The notes: generated by a model from the letters alone, not told the origin. Counted from the stretch's first letter, positions 1 to 10,145 are shown. The stretch is DNA of 64,000 bases from Periconia sp. R9002 (GCA_023627715.1 JAMAHW010000086.1:62001-126000); one strand, 5' to 3'. Translations and numbers: made by a program.

Positions 1-1
1 C

Positions 2-1207
2 GACAATGGCCAGACGAGAGCTGTCATGATTGATGAGGCCAAGGCATTGAAGGCCGAGCTGGCTATCATCGAAGAGAAGGAAGCCCAGCTGCAGGACGAG
101 ATTGACCAGCTCGCCGAATCTCAGCCGAATCTGAGCAGTACGCACACGCCCGTTGGCACCGAACCCCAAGTCATAGAATACATCAACGAACACCCGGATG
201 CAGAGCCGTCTAGCTCCGATCGAGTATGGAGATCGCACGTGCACATTGGTTCGGAGCTTGGGCTGTTGGACTTCACGGGCTCGGCGCAAACTTCAGGATG
301 GGGGTGGTACTTCTTGGTGGGCGAGGCAGCCATGCTGGAGCAAGCATTGGTGCAGTACGCACTCAGCGTAGCCAGGAAGCGCGGATGGAAAGTGGTTTCA
401 CCCCCTTCGTTGGTGTATTCACACATTGCGTCGGCCTGCGGATTCAAGCCCAGGGATCAGAACGGCGAGCAGCAAATCTATGCGATTGAACAGCTGGAAA
501 AAGACAAGGCGAAACCGCAGCTGGCATTGGCTGGCACGGCAGAGATTCCTCTTGCAGGCATGAAGGCAAACCACACTTTTGAAGACGTGGATCTACCTCT
601 CAAGACTGTCGGGGTGTCGAGGTGTTACCGTGCAGAAGCTGGGGCGCGTGGGATTGACACCAAAGGTCTGTATCGCGTGCACGAGTTCACAAAAGTGGAG
701 ATGTTTGCATGGACCTTGCCAGACAACGTGGACAGCGAGCACTTCACCGCACCAGCCAGCTCCAGTTCCGAGGCCATCTTCGAAGAGATGCTTTCCATCC
801 AGAAGGAAATCTTGCAAGCGCTCGGCCTACACTGTCGCGTGCTGGAAATGCCGACGACGGATCTTGGGGCCAGCGCGACAAGGAAGCGCGACATGGAAGC
901 ATTCTTCCCATCGCGACGCGAAAAGGACGAAGGGTGGGGCGAGGTCACGTCAACGTCAATGTGCACCGACTACCAAACGCGGCGTCTCCACACGCGGGTG
1001 CGCCTGGGGAAAGCGGGCGGAAAGCTCGAGTTCCCGTACACGCTCAACGGCACTGCGCTGGCGGCTCCCCGTGTGATTGCGGCAATTCTGGAGAACAACT
1101 GGAACGAGCGGGACTACAGTGTCACGATTCCCGAGGTGCTGCGGCCGTTCATGGGAGGGTTGGAGAAGGTGCAGGGGCAGAAGATGCACGGGACGGGGAA
1201 CTACTAG
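2..1207 (+). CDS. DIA4: Mitochondrial-type seryl-tRNA synthetase, 5'-partial
   Basis: Class II aminoacyl-tRNA synthetase charging tRNA-Ser with serine, probably the organellar enzyme. The frame is open to the left edge, so the true start lies outside the window; the ATG at 26 is internal. Visible parts are the end of the N-terminal coiled-coil arm (EEKEAQLQDEIDQLAES), the catalytic core, class II motif 2 (RCYRAEAGARG, then GLYRVHEFTKVEMF) and motif 3 (LNGTALAAPRVIAAILENN) near the C-terminus. The TAE in LAGTAEIPLAG matches the serine-binding loop. No intron is needed in the visible part. Assignment to the mitochondrial rather than cytosolic enzyme is by resemblance to fungal DIA4-type proteins and is an inference. 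Confidence 0.9.
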   Translation, partial: DNGQTRAVMIDEAKALKAELAIIEEKEAQLQDEIDQLAESQPNLSSTHTPVGTEPQVIEYINEHPDAEPSSSDRVWRSHVHIGSELGLLDFTGSAQTSGWGWYFLVGEAAMLEQALVQYALSVARKRGWKVVSPPSLVYSHIASACGFKPRDQNGEQQIYAIEQLEKDKAKPQLALAGTAEIPLAGMKANHTFEDVDLPLKTVGVSRCYRAEAGARGIDTKGLYRVHEFTKVEMFAWTLPDNVDSEHFTAPASSSSEAIFEEMLSIQKEILQALGLHCRVLEMPTTDLGASATRKRDMEAFFPSRREKDEGWGEVTSTSMCTDYQTRRLHTRVRLGKAGGKLEFPYTLNGTALAAPRVIAAILENNWNERDYSVTIPEVLRPFMGGLEKVQGQKMHGTGNY

Positions 1208-1583
1208 GTTGAAAAGGATCAACGTATGACGATTGTACAGGTATGCATACCAGACTGCAAGATATGGATGGTTCGTTCAGATGGTTCCGGCACGTCATGT
1301 ATATGTATTGATACTATGTAAAAATGTTGTATATAGCAAAAGTCCAAGATGATATTGTATTTTGATGCATTCTCATACACGAAACTACCTTTCTCCAGCA
1401 GCAGAGAGTCCATCCCATGTCCAGCTGGGAAGTGTCAAAAACCCACAAGGCTGGTCCAATCGGGGCGTTGCCACTATATCGGTATGCAGAGTGGCTGACG
1501 GGCTTGGCTCGGATATGGCCGGTTATTGGTGTCGATGATGCTACCGGCAATGCAGGAGTAGTCAAAAATGAAGCTCCCATGTC

Positions 1584-1616
1584 GATAGGATAGGATAGGA
1601 TGGGATGGGATGGGAT
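1584..1616. repeat. Pentanucleotide repeat, GATAG then GATGG
   Basis: Three copies of GATAG run directly into three copies of GATGG, so one unit variant replaces the other halfway. It lies about 380 bp after the synthetase stop. No function is evident. Confidence 0.85.
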
Positions 1617-1795
1617 ATGCAGATACTAGCAGTTACTAGACAGATTCAAGTGAACCCACTCGCCACAGCCACTGCTCGTCCCGTCCTGTGATGGTCTTGA
1701 AACCGGCCTGCCCTGTCTTCCAACTCCACACGCTATCATTCATTGTACACTGTACTGTACACCCTCCAACCCTCTTCCCTCTCAACCCCTTTTCT

Positions 1796-1820
1796 CTGTT
1801 CTGTTCTGTTCTGTTCTGTT
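1796..1820. repeat. Pentanucleotide repeat (CTGTT)5
   Basis: Five perfect tandem copies of CTGTT, followed by degenerate CTGCT-like units to about 1850. It lies upstream of the BTB gene and is probably a simple-sequence expansion in the promoter or leader. Confidence 0.85.
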
Positions 1821-2181
1821 CGACTCTGCTTTGCTCTGCGCTGCCCTGTCCAACCTCGTTCGCTCCTGTGGTTGACGGCCAGGTAGATCGGTTTCAGCCG
1901 AGGCGCGGGGTGGGTGAATGCACGGCTTTGGTTTCCAACACTACTGGCCTTAGCTACCCACCTACATACCCACTCTACCACACTACATCACGCTACTGTC
2001 TCTGCTTGCAACGGCATTACAACTACCTACCTAAACAACAACAACCCGCTTCCTCCGCCTCTCCTCCCCGTCTTCCCTCCCAACTCGCAAAGTCTTCCCA
2101 CTCCCAACTCGCCTCCCACGTGCGCTGCAAGAGCTGGGAACAGTACATACACAACAGTCAAGGCCAACAACACAATCGCGC

Positions 2182-3711
2182 ATGGTTTCCTACCCCGACT
2201 CGCAAGGCGCAGAGCGCTCGCTCGCCATCCGTCGCCCGCCCTCCGTCACCTCTCATTCCTCTCGTGCCTCTACAGTCCGAAGACATCGCCCGCACCGCTC
2301 GCACTTCGGCGGCACGTCCTACCAGCCACAAAACGAGTTCCCCATCTTCACCCACACGGGCGATGTCCAGATCCTCATCGCAAACGGACGCAGGGAGCAG
2401 ACGTATCTGCTGCATAAATTGATCCTGGCACAATGCTCCGGTTTCTTCGAAGCGGGTCTGAGCGAAGAGTGGGCAAATGCCGGCGAGGGGGGCTCGCAAC
2501 CCTCCAATTCGGCCCTCGCACGACTGCCGCCCGGTGCGCCGCAACATCAAGAGAAGCAGCGATGGAAATATGAGCTGGATTGGGGCCACGAAGACGATAT
2601 ACCCATGCTGGTGCAAAAGGTAAACAATGAACACGTGCAACCATGTAGGCAGTCCGACGTTAACAAGGAGCAGAAGACTCAGACCTCCATGTTCGGCGGC
2701 GACGCATTACAACCAGCCCAACCACCACCACCCCGTAACAAACCCCCAACCCCGCAAGCAGGCTTCTTTCGCAGCATGGCCAATTTCTCGTCGCTCCACG
2801 TTCCCGCTCCCCAGAACGATCCAGACGAAGACACGTTTCGCGATTACGACAACCTCTTCCGTGTATTCTACAACTACCCCCCAGCATTAGACCCCATCAA
2901 CATCGCCAACGCCTACGTCGAGTGTAAATCATTGCTCCAGCTCGCAGACATGTACGACGCCCTCGAAGTCATTGGCCCGCGCGTGGACCACCATCTCCTA
3001 CGCTTCCAAGGCCGACTCTGGAAGCAAATCGCAAAGTACCCTCCCAGCTACCTCAAACTCGGCTACATGGCACGCAGCAAGGCCATCTTCTCCGAAGCCA
3101 TGGTGCACGTCGTCGGGCAGTGGCCGCAGGGCATCAACCAACTGCGCGGGCAAATCCCCACCCCGGTCATTGAGCTCATCGAAGACAAAGTCGACGAGCT
3201 CGAGGAGCTCAAGGCCAAGATCGAAGTCAAGCTCTTCCGCCTCACCCTCACCACCTCGCGCGGCGAGCGCGTGACCCCGTCCAACAATTGGCTCGAATGG
3301 ATGGCCGTGTCTCTCTTCCGTCAGTGGCTCGCCGAAAACACGACCCCGCCCCCAACCCCCATCCTCAAGTCCCCCCGCAACGGCGGAGACGCCGTATCCT
3401 CCACTTTGCCACCATCCCCTCCACCCTTCAACACCGGCCGCATCTTCCGCCTCCTCGGCCAACCCGCAGGCGGCCCATCATCGTACCTCGGCCACGACGA
3501 GTGCAAGCGCTTCCTCAAACTCAGCCCAGACCTTTACAACCGCGACAACCTCAAGCGCTTCGAGCGCCGCGTCGAGGAGGTCAAGAACAAGGCCCGGGAG
3601 CTGGTCAAGCCGCTCATGCGGAATTTCCTCGAGCTGGATCTGAGAGAGGGCGGGCTGCCGTATTTGACGTGCACGAAGGTCGAGCCGGAGGAGTTTCCCT
3701 GGGATGAGTGA
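2182..3711 (+). CDS. BTB/POZ-domain protein, fungal, unknown role
   Basis: A BTB-type protein-interaction domain is suggested near residues 50-95 by the pattern GDVQILIANGRREQTYLLHK followed by LILAQCSGFFEAGLSEEW, the classic shape of a BTB core (D-V-x-I ... H+-L-L-x-x-S-x-F-F). A second BTB-like segment continues after the proline-rich linker (FRVFYNYPPALDPINIANAYVECKSLLQLADMYDA in two parts). The region after residue 280 is helical and of unknown function. A probable 54-nt in-frame intron, 2620-2673 (GTAAAC donor, GTTAAC before CAG), would remove residues 147-164; without it the protein is 509 aa, with it 491 aa. Substrate-adaptor function for a CUL3 ligase is possible for BTB proteins but is not shown here. 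Confidence 0.75.
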   Translation: MVSYPDSQGAERSLAIRRPPSVTSHSSRASTVRRHRPHRSHFGGTSYQPQNEFPIFTHTGDVQILIANGRREQTYLLHKLILAQCSGFFEAGLSEEWANAGEGGSQPSNSALARLPPGAPQHQEKQRWKYELDWGHEDDIPMLVQKVNNEHVQPCRQSDVNKEQKTQTSMFGGDALQPAQPPPPRNKPPTPQAGFFRSMANFSSLHVPAPQNDPDEDTFRDYDNLFRVFYNYPPALDPINIANAYVECKSLLQLADMYDALEVIGPRVDHHLLRFQGRLWKQIAKYPPSYLKLGYMARSKAIFSEAMVHVVGQWPQGINQLRGQIPTPVIELIEDKVDELEELKAKIEVKLFRLTLTTSRGERVTPSNNWLEWMAVSLFRQWLAENTTPPPTPILKSPRNGGDAVSSTLPPSPPPFNTGRIFRLLGQPAGGPSSYLGHDECKRFLKLSPDLYNRDNLKRFERRVEEVKNKARELVKPLMRNFLELDLREGGLPYLTCTKVEPEEFPWDE

Positions 3712-5240
3712 GTTAGTTGCATGTGGTTGGGAAGGTTTTTACTACAGCCTTGCTACTCTACTGTTTTGGGATGTCATGGGATATTATGATGTTTTGGTTT
3801 TTCGTTTGGTTTTGTTGGTTTGTTTGATATTGAGATGATACCCTGGGTCAACGCAGTCTTCTTTTTTTGTTTCATTTACGGGGGTTTTGGAGAGATCTAA
3901 TCATTTTCTTATTATACTCATATGTATATGGCGTCATTTTGTCGATGTCGTAGGTAGAAAGAGAAGCACAGAGTAGGTAAAGAGTTCACGACAGGAACTA
4001 CATAGGTAGATAAATGCCGCGCGTCGAGTGAAGAGACGTTTGAAATGGAGACGAAAAGCATTCGTTTGGGCGCTGGTCGCTTTCTTTTTTGCACTTTTTT
4101 GTTTGTTTGGTAAATTTGTGTGGGTGGAGAGTGTGTGTATGTATGTAGATGGGGGTATGTGTGATTACCTACATATATGTGTAAACATACGTATCAACAA
4201 TACATATGTACATACTTAAGTACATTCATAACCTCCCTAGAGTATCTATGTTATCCTTACATGTATCCCATCGAAGTATGTACGTATCTCAGTATCTATA
4301 TCGTGTATGTTTGCTGTGTTTCCATTTTACCTCCCTTGTATACTGTGTTATCCGCACACCTAGCTAACGGTACTAATAAATCTATTCCCCCTTGTGTACG
4401 GATTTAAGTTGTAGACTTGTGTAGTGAGACGTGAGGAGTGGGTGGTCGAAGCTGAGAACTTGAGTTTGGCTGTTGTTTTGGTTAATATTGTTGTTGTTAG
4501 CGTTGTTGTTGCGATGGTTGGGATTTGATTGGGCATGTTTTTGTTGTATGGGGTGGGGGTTTTTTTTTGTTTCAACTATTAGGAGGTGTTATCCTCGGAC
4601 AAAAATAAGATCTAAAAGTAAGAACCTAGAAAAGGCGGACTACCTTTTGATACTTATATTACTAATAAAAAGTCAAGGGCGTTATATAAGACTGACGGTC
4701 GTTGTCGTCGTCGTCCTAGGTGACCAGACTAGTCTGTCCATATGATGACGTCCACGACGTTGTTGTATGTATGTAATTTTTGATGAGCTTTTGATGATGG
4801 GCTTAAGAGGTGGTAAGTACATGTATCGGTGTATTTTTTTCTTTCTTTTTTTCAGTTGAACATTGGGGAGGATGGAAGTAAGAATTTAAAAAAGACGGAC
4901 TATAAATGGTATCGGTGTATGTATGTATCCGACAAATTGTTTATTCGAGTGGCCTTTGATAACCGTCCAGATGGTATAGTTGGAATTCGCGTGTTCACAT
5001 GATTCCGCATCAACGTCGCGTCAGCTCCAGCAGCGTGCACGCGTCTGTCACACAACGGACCTCCACATCAGGTATGGCAAATCATCCAATGTTTGTGCAC
5101 AACACCAGTGTTTACAGAGATATGCGGCATCTTGGCGGTCAGGGCAAACTTCAGTCCAGCAAACTTCACTGTTAATACATCTGCCTAAGTAATTAACTCT
5201 TTGCCCAAGCTCATTCTTTCTCCAATAAAGTTTAAACATA
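3712..5240. other. Intergenic, low-complexity and AT-rich
   Basis: No supported gene in 1.5 kb. It contains poly-T tracts, many TATGTA/TACATA steps between 4130 and 4320, GTTGTT repeats near 4480-4520, and a short repeat pair differing only by transitions (annotated separately). The open frames are short and low in complexity. The last 150 bp should include the promoter of the zinc-finger gene. Confidence 0.6.
4616..4903 (+). repeat. Two 28-bp repeat copies differing only by transitions
   Basis: Copy 1 is 4616-4643 and copy 2 is 4876-4903. They align without gaps; the five differences I count are all C-to-T or G-to-A changes in copy 2 and none is a transversion. That pattern resembles repeat-induced point mutation or simple decay of a duplicated element. 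The copies are very short, so chance is a real alternative. Confidence 0.45.
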
Positions 5241-5987
5241 ATGGCTTACTGCCGCCGTTGCGACCGAACGTTCAACAGCTTTCGAGCAAGAACCCAACAC
5301 TACGAAAATTCATCTCATCACTACTTCTGCGAAGTCTGTGAGTTCGACGGCTTCTCCCGTGATGAGCTGGTACAGCACCACCGCAGCACGCGTCATCGAA
5401 TCATGTGCGACGGTTGTAGCGATGGCGGGTGGTGGGTACCGCATAGCCAAGAGTATGAGGACCACCTGAGGCTCGACAATGTGTGCACGACATGCGAGCG
5501 TCACTTCGATAGCCCCAATAATCTACGACATGTAAGCTTTCCCATATTCAAAACCTTCCAATTCCTCCCCTCCTTCACCCCTCGCCCTAACACTCCACAG
5601 CACAAACTAGTCCACCTATCCCCCTCCATCGAATGCTACGGCTGCACACGCTCCTTCACCACATACGCAGGCATGATAATCCACCTCGAGTCCGGCGCCT
5701 GCGAATCCGGCATCGACATGCAGGACCTGAACCAATCCGCCGCCATGTGCTACCAATGGCGCAAGCTCGTGCAGGAGGAGTATCGCGACGACATGCTCGA
5801 TGGTTACGATTTGAGGCTCGAGTATGGCGATACGGTGTTTCCGTTCATATGCCCGGAATGCGGCGTGGTGTTTTCGAGGCTGTCGGGGTTGTTCCAGCAT
5901 GTCGGGAGTGGGTCGTGCGAACAGGGGTTGGACGAGTGGCCGGTTGCGAAGTTGGTGAGGTGGTTGGAGAATAGGCATGCTCGTTAG
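5241..5987 (+). CDS. Small multi-finger C2H2 zinc-finger protein
   Basis: Two exons, 5241-5531 and 5601-5987, with a 69-nt intron 5532-5600 (GTAAGC donor, CCCTAACACTCCACAG end). The intron is in frame, but splicing joins NNLRH to HKLVH and so completes a C-x2-C-x-H-x-H finger (CTTCERHFDS then NNLRHHKLVH); this is good evidence that it is removed. The spliced protein is about 225 aa. Other finger-like modules start with YCRRCDRTF, FCEVCEFDGF, MCDGCSDG, ECYGCTRSF and ICPECGVVF, so most of the protein is zinc-binding sequence. DNA, RNA or protein binding cannot be told apart; no nuclear-localisation or activation region stands out. Confidence 0.85.
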   Translation: MAYCRRCDRTFNSFRARTQHYENSSHHYFCEVCEFDGFSRDELVQHHRSTRHRIMCDGCSDGGWWVPHSQEYEDHLRLDNVCTTCERHFDSPNNLRHVSFPIFKTFQFLPSFTPRPNTPQHKLVHLSPSIECYGCTRSFTTYAGMIIHLESGACESGIDMQDLNQSAAMCYQWRKLVQEEYRDDMLDGYDLRLEYGDTVFPFICPECGVVFSRLSGLFQHVGSGSCEQGLDEWPVAKLVRWLENRHAR

Positions 5988-6226
5988 ATGAACGGGCGGG
6001 GGGATAAGTATAGCGAGGATAAGTTCGGATTGAGGAGGGATTTGGGGATGAAGTGAAAGTTGATGTTGTTTGTGTTGGGGTGGGCATGACCGCACTGAAA
6101 GAGTTGAGATATGCTGTGAAACTTTACTATTGTGTCGATACCGCATTTAATCCAATAATACCCTGCGATGATAAAATTTGCAGTTTTTTTGATAAGTACA
6201 GTTCCTAGCAGATGTGACACCACGAG

Positions 6227-6871
6227 CTACCATCTTGTCACGGACACGATCATGTCCAACGGTATCCATTCCAATGCAAACCATTCATCTTTCGCCCCAT
6301 TCATAACCACCTCGTCAAGAAGTTGGTCCAGCTCGAATGCTCGAATAAGTTCCGATGCTTTTATGAACACGACCCGTTCGTTGTAAGCATCGCCAGCGAG
6401 GACGCTGATCCTCGTCGTCGTTGGTACATCCACCCCATTCATCCTCGTCCTCGTCGTAAGCTCTTCGGTAATCCAACGTAAGCCCGTGGTAGGAATCCTG
6501 AAAGCCCTGACGTTTTGTCGATTCCTATTTTTACGCCATTGAATCTCTCGATCTGCTTTGCTTAGTGATCCGCAAACAGATATCAGGCCCGTCCAGTCGC
6601 ATAAACTGGACCATGGCAGGTGGCATTTGACAGAGTAAGGTGTGAGGCGCTGGCTCAAATCAAGGCATTGCGTAGAGTATCCGACGTCGAAGCCAACGCG
6701 GTCGTCTGTGAGCACGCTACCGTAGCAGCCGAATTGGATAAAGGACTTGTTATCTGTGACGCGGGTGAATTCGTTTGGTATGGGAGGGTAGGGAAATGAA
6801 GCAGCGCTTACTATAGTAGAGATAGATTGGTTGTAAATAATGTAGTTGAGGGGAGAGTAAGTATATAGCAA
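6227..6871 (-). pseudogene. Hypothetical ORF without start codon (exon or remnant)
   Basis: An open frame of 214 codons on the minus strand, ending at 6227. I do not recognise the product. Its composition (YLxx-like hydrophobic and charged mix, for example ERVVFIKASELIRAFELDQ) looks protein-coding, and the C-terminal third resembles many fungal hypothetical proteins. The first codon of the frame is TTG and the first ATG lies only about 140 codons in, so either an upstream exon is missing from my reading or the 5' end was lost. The sequence just upstream (6890-7020) is AT-rich and contains no ATG exon I could join. Intact gene with an undetected 5' exon is the main alternative. Confidence 0.4.
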
Positions 6872-7092
6872 AGGAAAGAAGCTTTCGCTACAGCCACTAT
6901 TCCTCTAAGCTATATGCGGCTACTACTATAGCGCACGTTACATAGTAATTATTATATAAGTGTCTCCTAAGACTTTTGACGTCTAAGCCCTAGAACCTCT
7001 TTCTAGTAGTAGAAAGTCACCTAGAGATATGCTTCAGTTTGACCTTTGAGGGTCATGCGAAGTTTGAATTGTTTATGTTTGCAACTATTTGG

Positions 7093-7880
7093 CTAACTAG
7101 TACGCGGTGTAGCAGGACCAGCTTCGCCGATTTCGCGATTGGTCTTTTGGTTAGGAAGAGAGCCCTCGTTCCCACGTAGCCGGGATAGGTCGAACTTGTA
7201 AAGAGCAAGAGTCCCAATTATATAGTTGGTTAAGGCGAAAAGTCCGGCTAGGCTGGCAACAAAAGCAATCTGATTTGACTTTGGTTAGCGCAGAATACTG
7301 GGTACGAAGTGGAAACATGTACCTTCATATCCTGATCCCACGCTGGCTGCTTTGCCGCACGATCCCATATCAATATCATAAGGCTGATGAGAAACACCAA
7401 AATTCCAACGTTGAGCATCATGACAGGCATCTGCCATATATAGACTTGGAGCTTGCTAGCATTGTTCCCGCGCGGCTCTTGTAAGAGCGTCCGAAGCGTT
7501 TCTAACCCGTTTTCAGAACCCCCAACTCTGTACAATGCAATGCTTTGCTGGGATCCGACAGCTATCGAGGCCAGTGAAAGGATCAAAGTCGAGTATAATA
7601 ATGCTTTTGCTGTCCAGGGAGCTTCATTGATCGTTGGCCACGAGAAAGCGCTACTCACAACCCCTGCGAGAAGAGCATCCTGATTTGGTTAGTGGATATT
7701 GGGAACGCGATTCTTTCGTGGTGTTTTACAACGCACTGTGATGATTACAACGGTCAGCTCTGAAATCTTACTGGATGGCCACCTATCGTCGCCGTTGTGT
7801 GCAAGGAAATCTTGAATGGGCTGAGACGCAGCATGCCAGGGCCCGAATTGTGTCAAAGAGCGGTTTTTTGAAGTAGGCAT
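7093..7880 (-). CDS. Small fungal integral membrane protein, three exons
   Basis: Minus-strand exons 7880-7737, 7679-7323 and 7269-7093, giving 225 aa. Intron 1 (7736-7680, GTGCGT donor, CTAACCAAATCAG end) and intron 2 (7322-7270, GTACAT donor, GCTAACCAAAGTCAAATCAG end) are both phase 0 and have near-identical 3' ends. Hydrophobic segments: SELTVVIITDALLAGVVSSA, ALLYSTLILSLASIAV, MMLNVGILVFLISLMILI and IAFVASLAGLFALTNYII, so three or four membrane spans with a polar C-terminal tail. I do not recognise a function. It is transcribed away from the cullin/LRAT-like gene; the roughly 490 bp between the two starts may hold both promoters. Confidence 0.75.
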
Positions 7881-7907
7881 TTCGAGTTTCGAAAAGAGTA
7901 GATACAA

Positions 7908-8373
7908 AGGGTAGCGTAGTTAGGTAGCTAAGCTTGTTAGCGATGCAACTGTGTAAATAGGGAACGATGATGAGTTTAAATCATCTATCTGTATTTGGGT
8001 TGCGGGGTAAACATACTCGTGGCTGCCCCAGTCCAGGCCAACATACGAGCGTGCATATACCTACAATGTGGCTGAGCATTACGACAGAATTTGTGCGCTT
8101 ACCTTCCAATCCTGCTCTCCTTCTTCATCGCCACTCCTGCCTCTGTTTCTTTGTTTCTATGCGAACCTCAACGACCACGGTGACCAAGTTCATCTAAACT
8201 GCCCTCTACATAAGTAGCCCGGTGGAAACACCATCACGTGATTTATACGTGGTAGCAATTGTCATTGTGTCTGGCTCTTCTTGGCTGCCCACGAGGGCTG
8301 CTGTCTGCCATACATTTCATCCACTCTCGCCGCAACCTTCAAAGCCCTGTATAACCTCTCCCGTTTTATCGCT
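7908..8373. other. Divergent promoter interval
   Basis: No supported gene. It separates the minus-strand membrane-protein gene from the plus-strand cullin/LRAT-like gene, so it probably carries both promoters. No obvious palindromic operator was seen. Confidence 0.5.
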
Positions 8374-10145
8374 ATGTCTTCCCAGGGGAGGAATCTTGTC
8401 CCCTTCAGGAATGATCGTCCTAATGTGGACGACGTTGACGCAACGTGAGTCCGAATGTCGATGATTCTCCTCAATTTCACCGTCTGAATTGACTTAGATG
8501 GGCATACATTGAGCGTAGACTTCCCCTAATCATGCGTAAAGGCACGAAGGGACGTGCGAACTTGGTATGTCTATCTTTCAATTCTCCTTCTCTTAAACAG
8601 GAAACTAACAAGATCAATCGCAACGCAAATAGTACATGGAAATCCATAAGTAAGCGCAGGAATATCATTACTTTATTGGAAGCTCTGCTAACAGAGAGAT
8701 TTCAGCGCCACGCATGACTTTTGTACACATGAAGTGACACCACCCATGTATCATAATCGCCGTAGATACTTGTACATGAAACTTCCCGACTACATCAAAG
8801 GCGAGTTAAAAAATATTTCTGAGCAGATAAAAAATCACTCTTCCGAGGATGCATTAGCCTTTTTTATCGGAGAGTGGGATCGATTCACCATGTATTCCAT
8901 GGTCATCTCTAGAGCTCTGGGGTATTTAGATCGACACTATGTACAGCGCATGATAGTCGAGGGTCATAAGAATATCTACCCTCTCTCAACTTTGCATACC
9001 ATCCAACGAGACAGCATCTTGATTCCCCGAGTTCAAAGGCGGATACGCTTTGAAGTGTGGAAAGCGGCGGTGACACGGCCAACGGTGGAAATCGTCAGAC
9101 ACCCTGCAATCGAGCAAATTATTGGCTCTGCCAGTATTGTACAGCCCATGACGTCGCACTTACCTCTCAGGCTTCGACGCATAGTCCTCTTGACACGCCC
9201 AGTCGATCGACTACGGAGAATAACGAACCAATCGAAACCCCCAGACGGACTAGCATGGCCAACCATTTATCACTGGGCTCTTTCCATGGAAGATAGGGAT
9301 ACGCCTCTTAAAGCAAATTTGTACGAAATCGAGGTTCAAAAAGGGACGGTTCGACCGGTAACCCGACGGTATTCCAAAAAAGAAGGATGGGCTCGACGAG
9401 TCATCGGCGATACCTTGCTGAGCGACTACGACGTCGGAGAATACGGTATGCAAGCCCCATATCCAGCATGCTTCTGCGGCTAATCCAATCAGCGCAAAAT
9501 GTGGCTTTGATGATGCAAAACGAGTACAGGCCCTTGTCTAACAACTGCCAAAGGTTCTGCATCAACCTTTTTGAATCGATCCGGATCCCTCGCAACGCGG
9601 ACGACGCGCTCCAAGGAATCGACCAATTCCCGTACGAACTCGCTCGAAAAATCCGACTCCGTCGATGTCAAGAATTTGAACGCCTGGCGTACGCTCGGTA
9701 TACAGGTATCGTGGGACCGGTGTCGTCTATGCCTACGCCCGTGGAGACGTGTGCTGTCGTGGCGCTTGGTACCGCACCTATCATTTTCGTTCAGATGGAG
9801 TTCGACGCGTGGCGTCTCATTTACATGATGTTCCTTGTTGGTCTATATGTTCTTTACGCCCCCAGACGTAGTCTGCCGGGGTTTGAGCTCATTCAATGGC
9901 GCAGGACGGATCCTTTCAGCTCCATTTATCGCGAACTTCATCTGAAAGATATCCCTACTCGCCGAAAGCATGCACGCGGACTCGGGTATTCCTATTTAAT
10001 GTTGTCGCAAAGTCCGAGTAATAAGGAAAGGAGAAAGGTTAAGATGTGGATCGTAGGCAAACAGGGAACAAGGATAAGGACTCAGCTCTCACGGGACTCA
10101 AAAAGTAGGAAATTAGGCCTAACAGTTGAGTCGAAGGTAGTGTGA
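8374..10145 (+). CDS. Cullin N-terminal region joined in frame to LRAT/NC-like domain and membrane segment
   Basis: Best intact model: exons 8374-8444, 8498-8649 (or split by a 36-nt candidate intron 8565-8600), 8735-9445 and 9493-10145, about 528 aa. The N-terminus has DVDATWAYIERRLPLIM, the opening helix of fungal cullins; residues about 86-165 have YLYMKLPDYI, EWDRFT, YLDRHYVQR and EGHKNIYPLSTLH, matching the first cullin repeats. From about residue 213 the sequence changes to a fungal LRAT/NlpC-like pattern: WPTIYHWALSM (His 9271-9273), GWARRVIGDTLLSDYDVG, then across the intron 9446-9492 YRPLSNNCQRF (Cys 9546-9548). A hydrophobic region follows (MEFDAWRLIYMMFLVGLYVL). The C-terminal cullin-homology and RING-binding parts are absent. 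An in-frame ATG at 9148 could start the second domain by itself, so two abutting genes, the first truncated, are possible. The best-looking third intron (8650-8705, GCTAACAGAGAGATTTCAG) leads to a stop at 8735; using the acceptor at 8734 keeps the frame. The gene may therefore be decaying. Confidence 0.6.

Larger units (their letters stand above)
1208..2181. other. Intergenic region and probable 5' leader of the BTB gene
   Basis: No supported gene. It holds two pentanucleotide repeats (annotated separately) and a C/T-rich then CAA-rich stretch from about 1700 to 2180, typical of a fungal core promoter and 5' UTR before the ATG at 2182. Open frames here overlap low-complexity sequence and show no domain. 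Confidence 0.6.

Noticed and set aside
709..1212. 167-codon plus-strand frame overlapping the seryl-tRNA synthetase
   Set aside because: It is an out-of-frame shadow of a strongly conserved gene and shows no domain.
5616..6146. 176-codon minus-strand frame across the zinc-finger gene
   Set aside because: It is antisense to well-conserved zinc fingers and has no recognisable motif.
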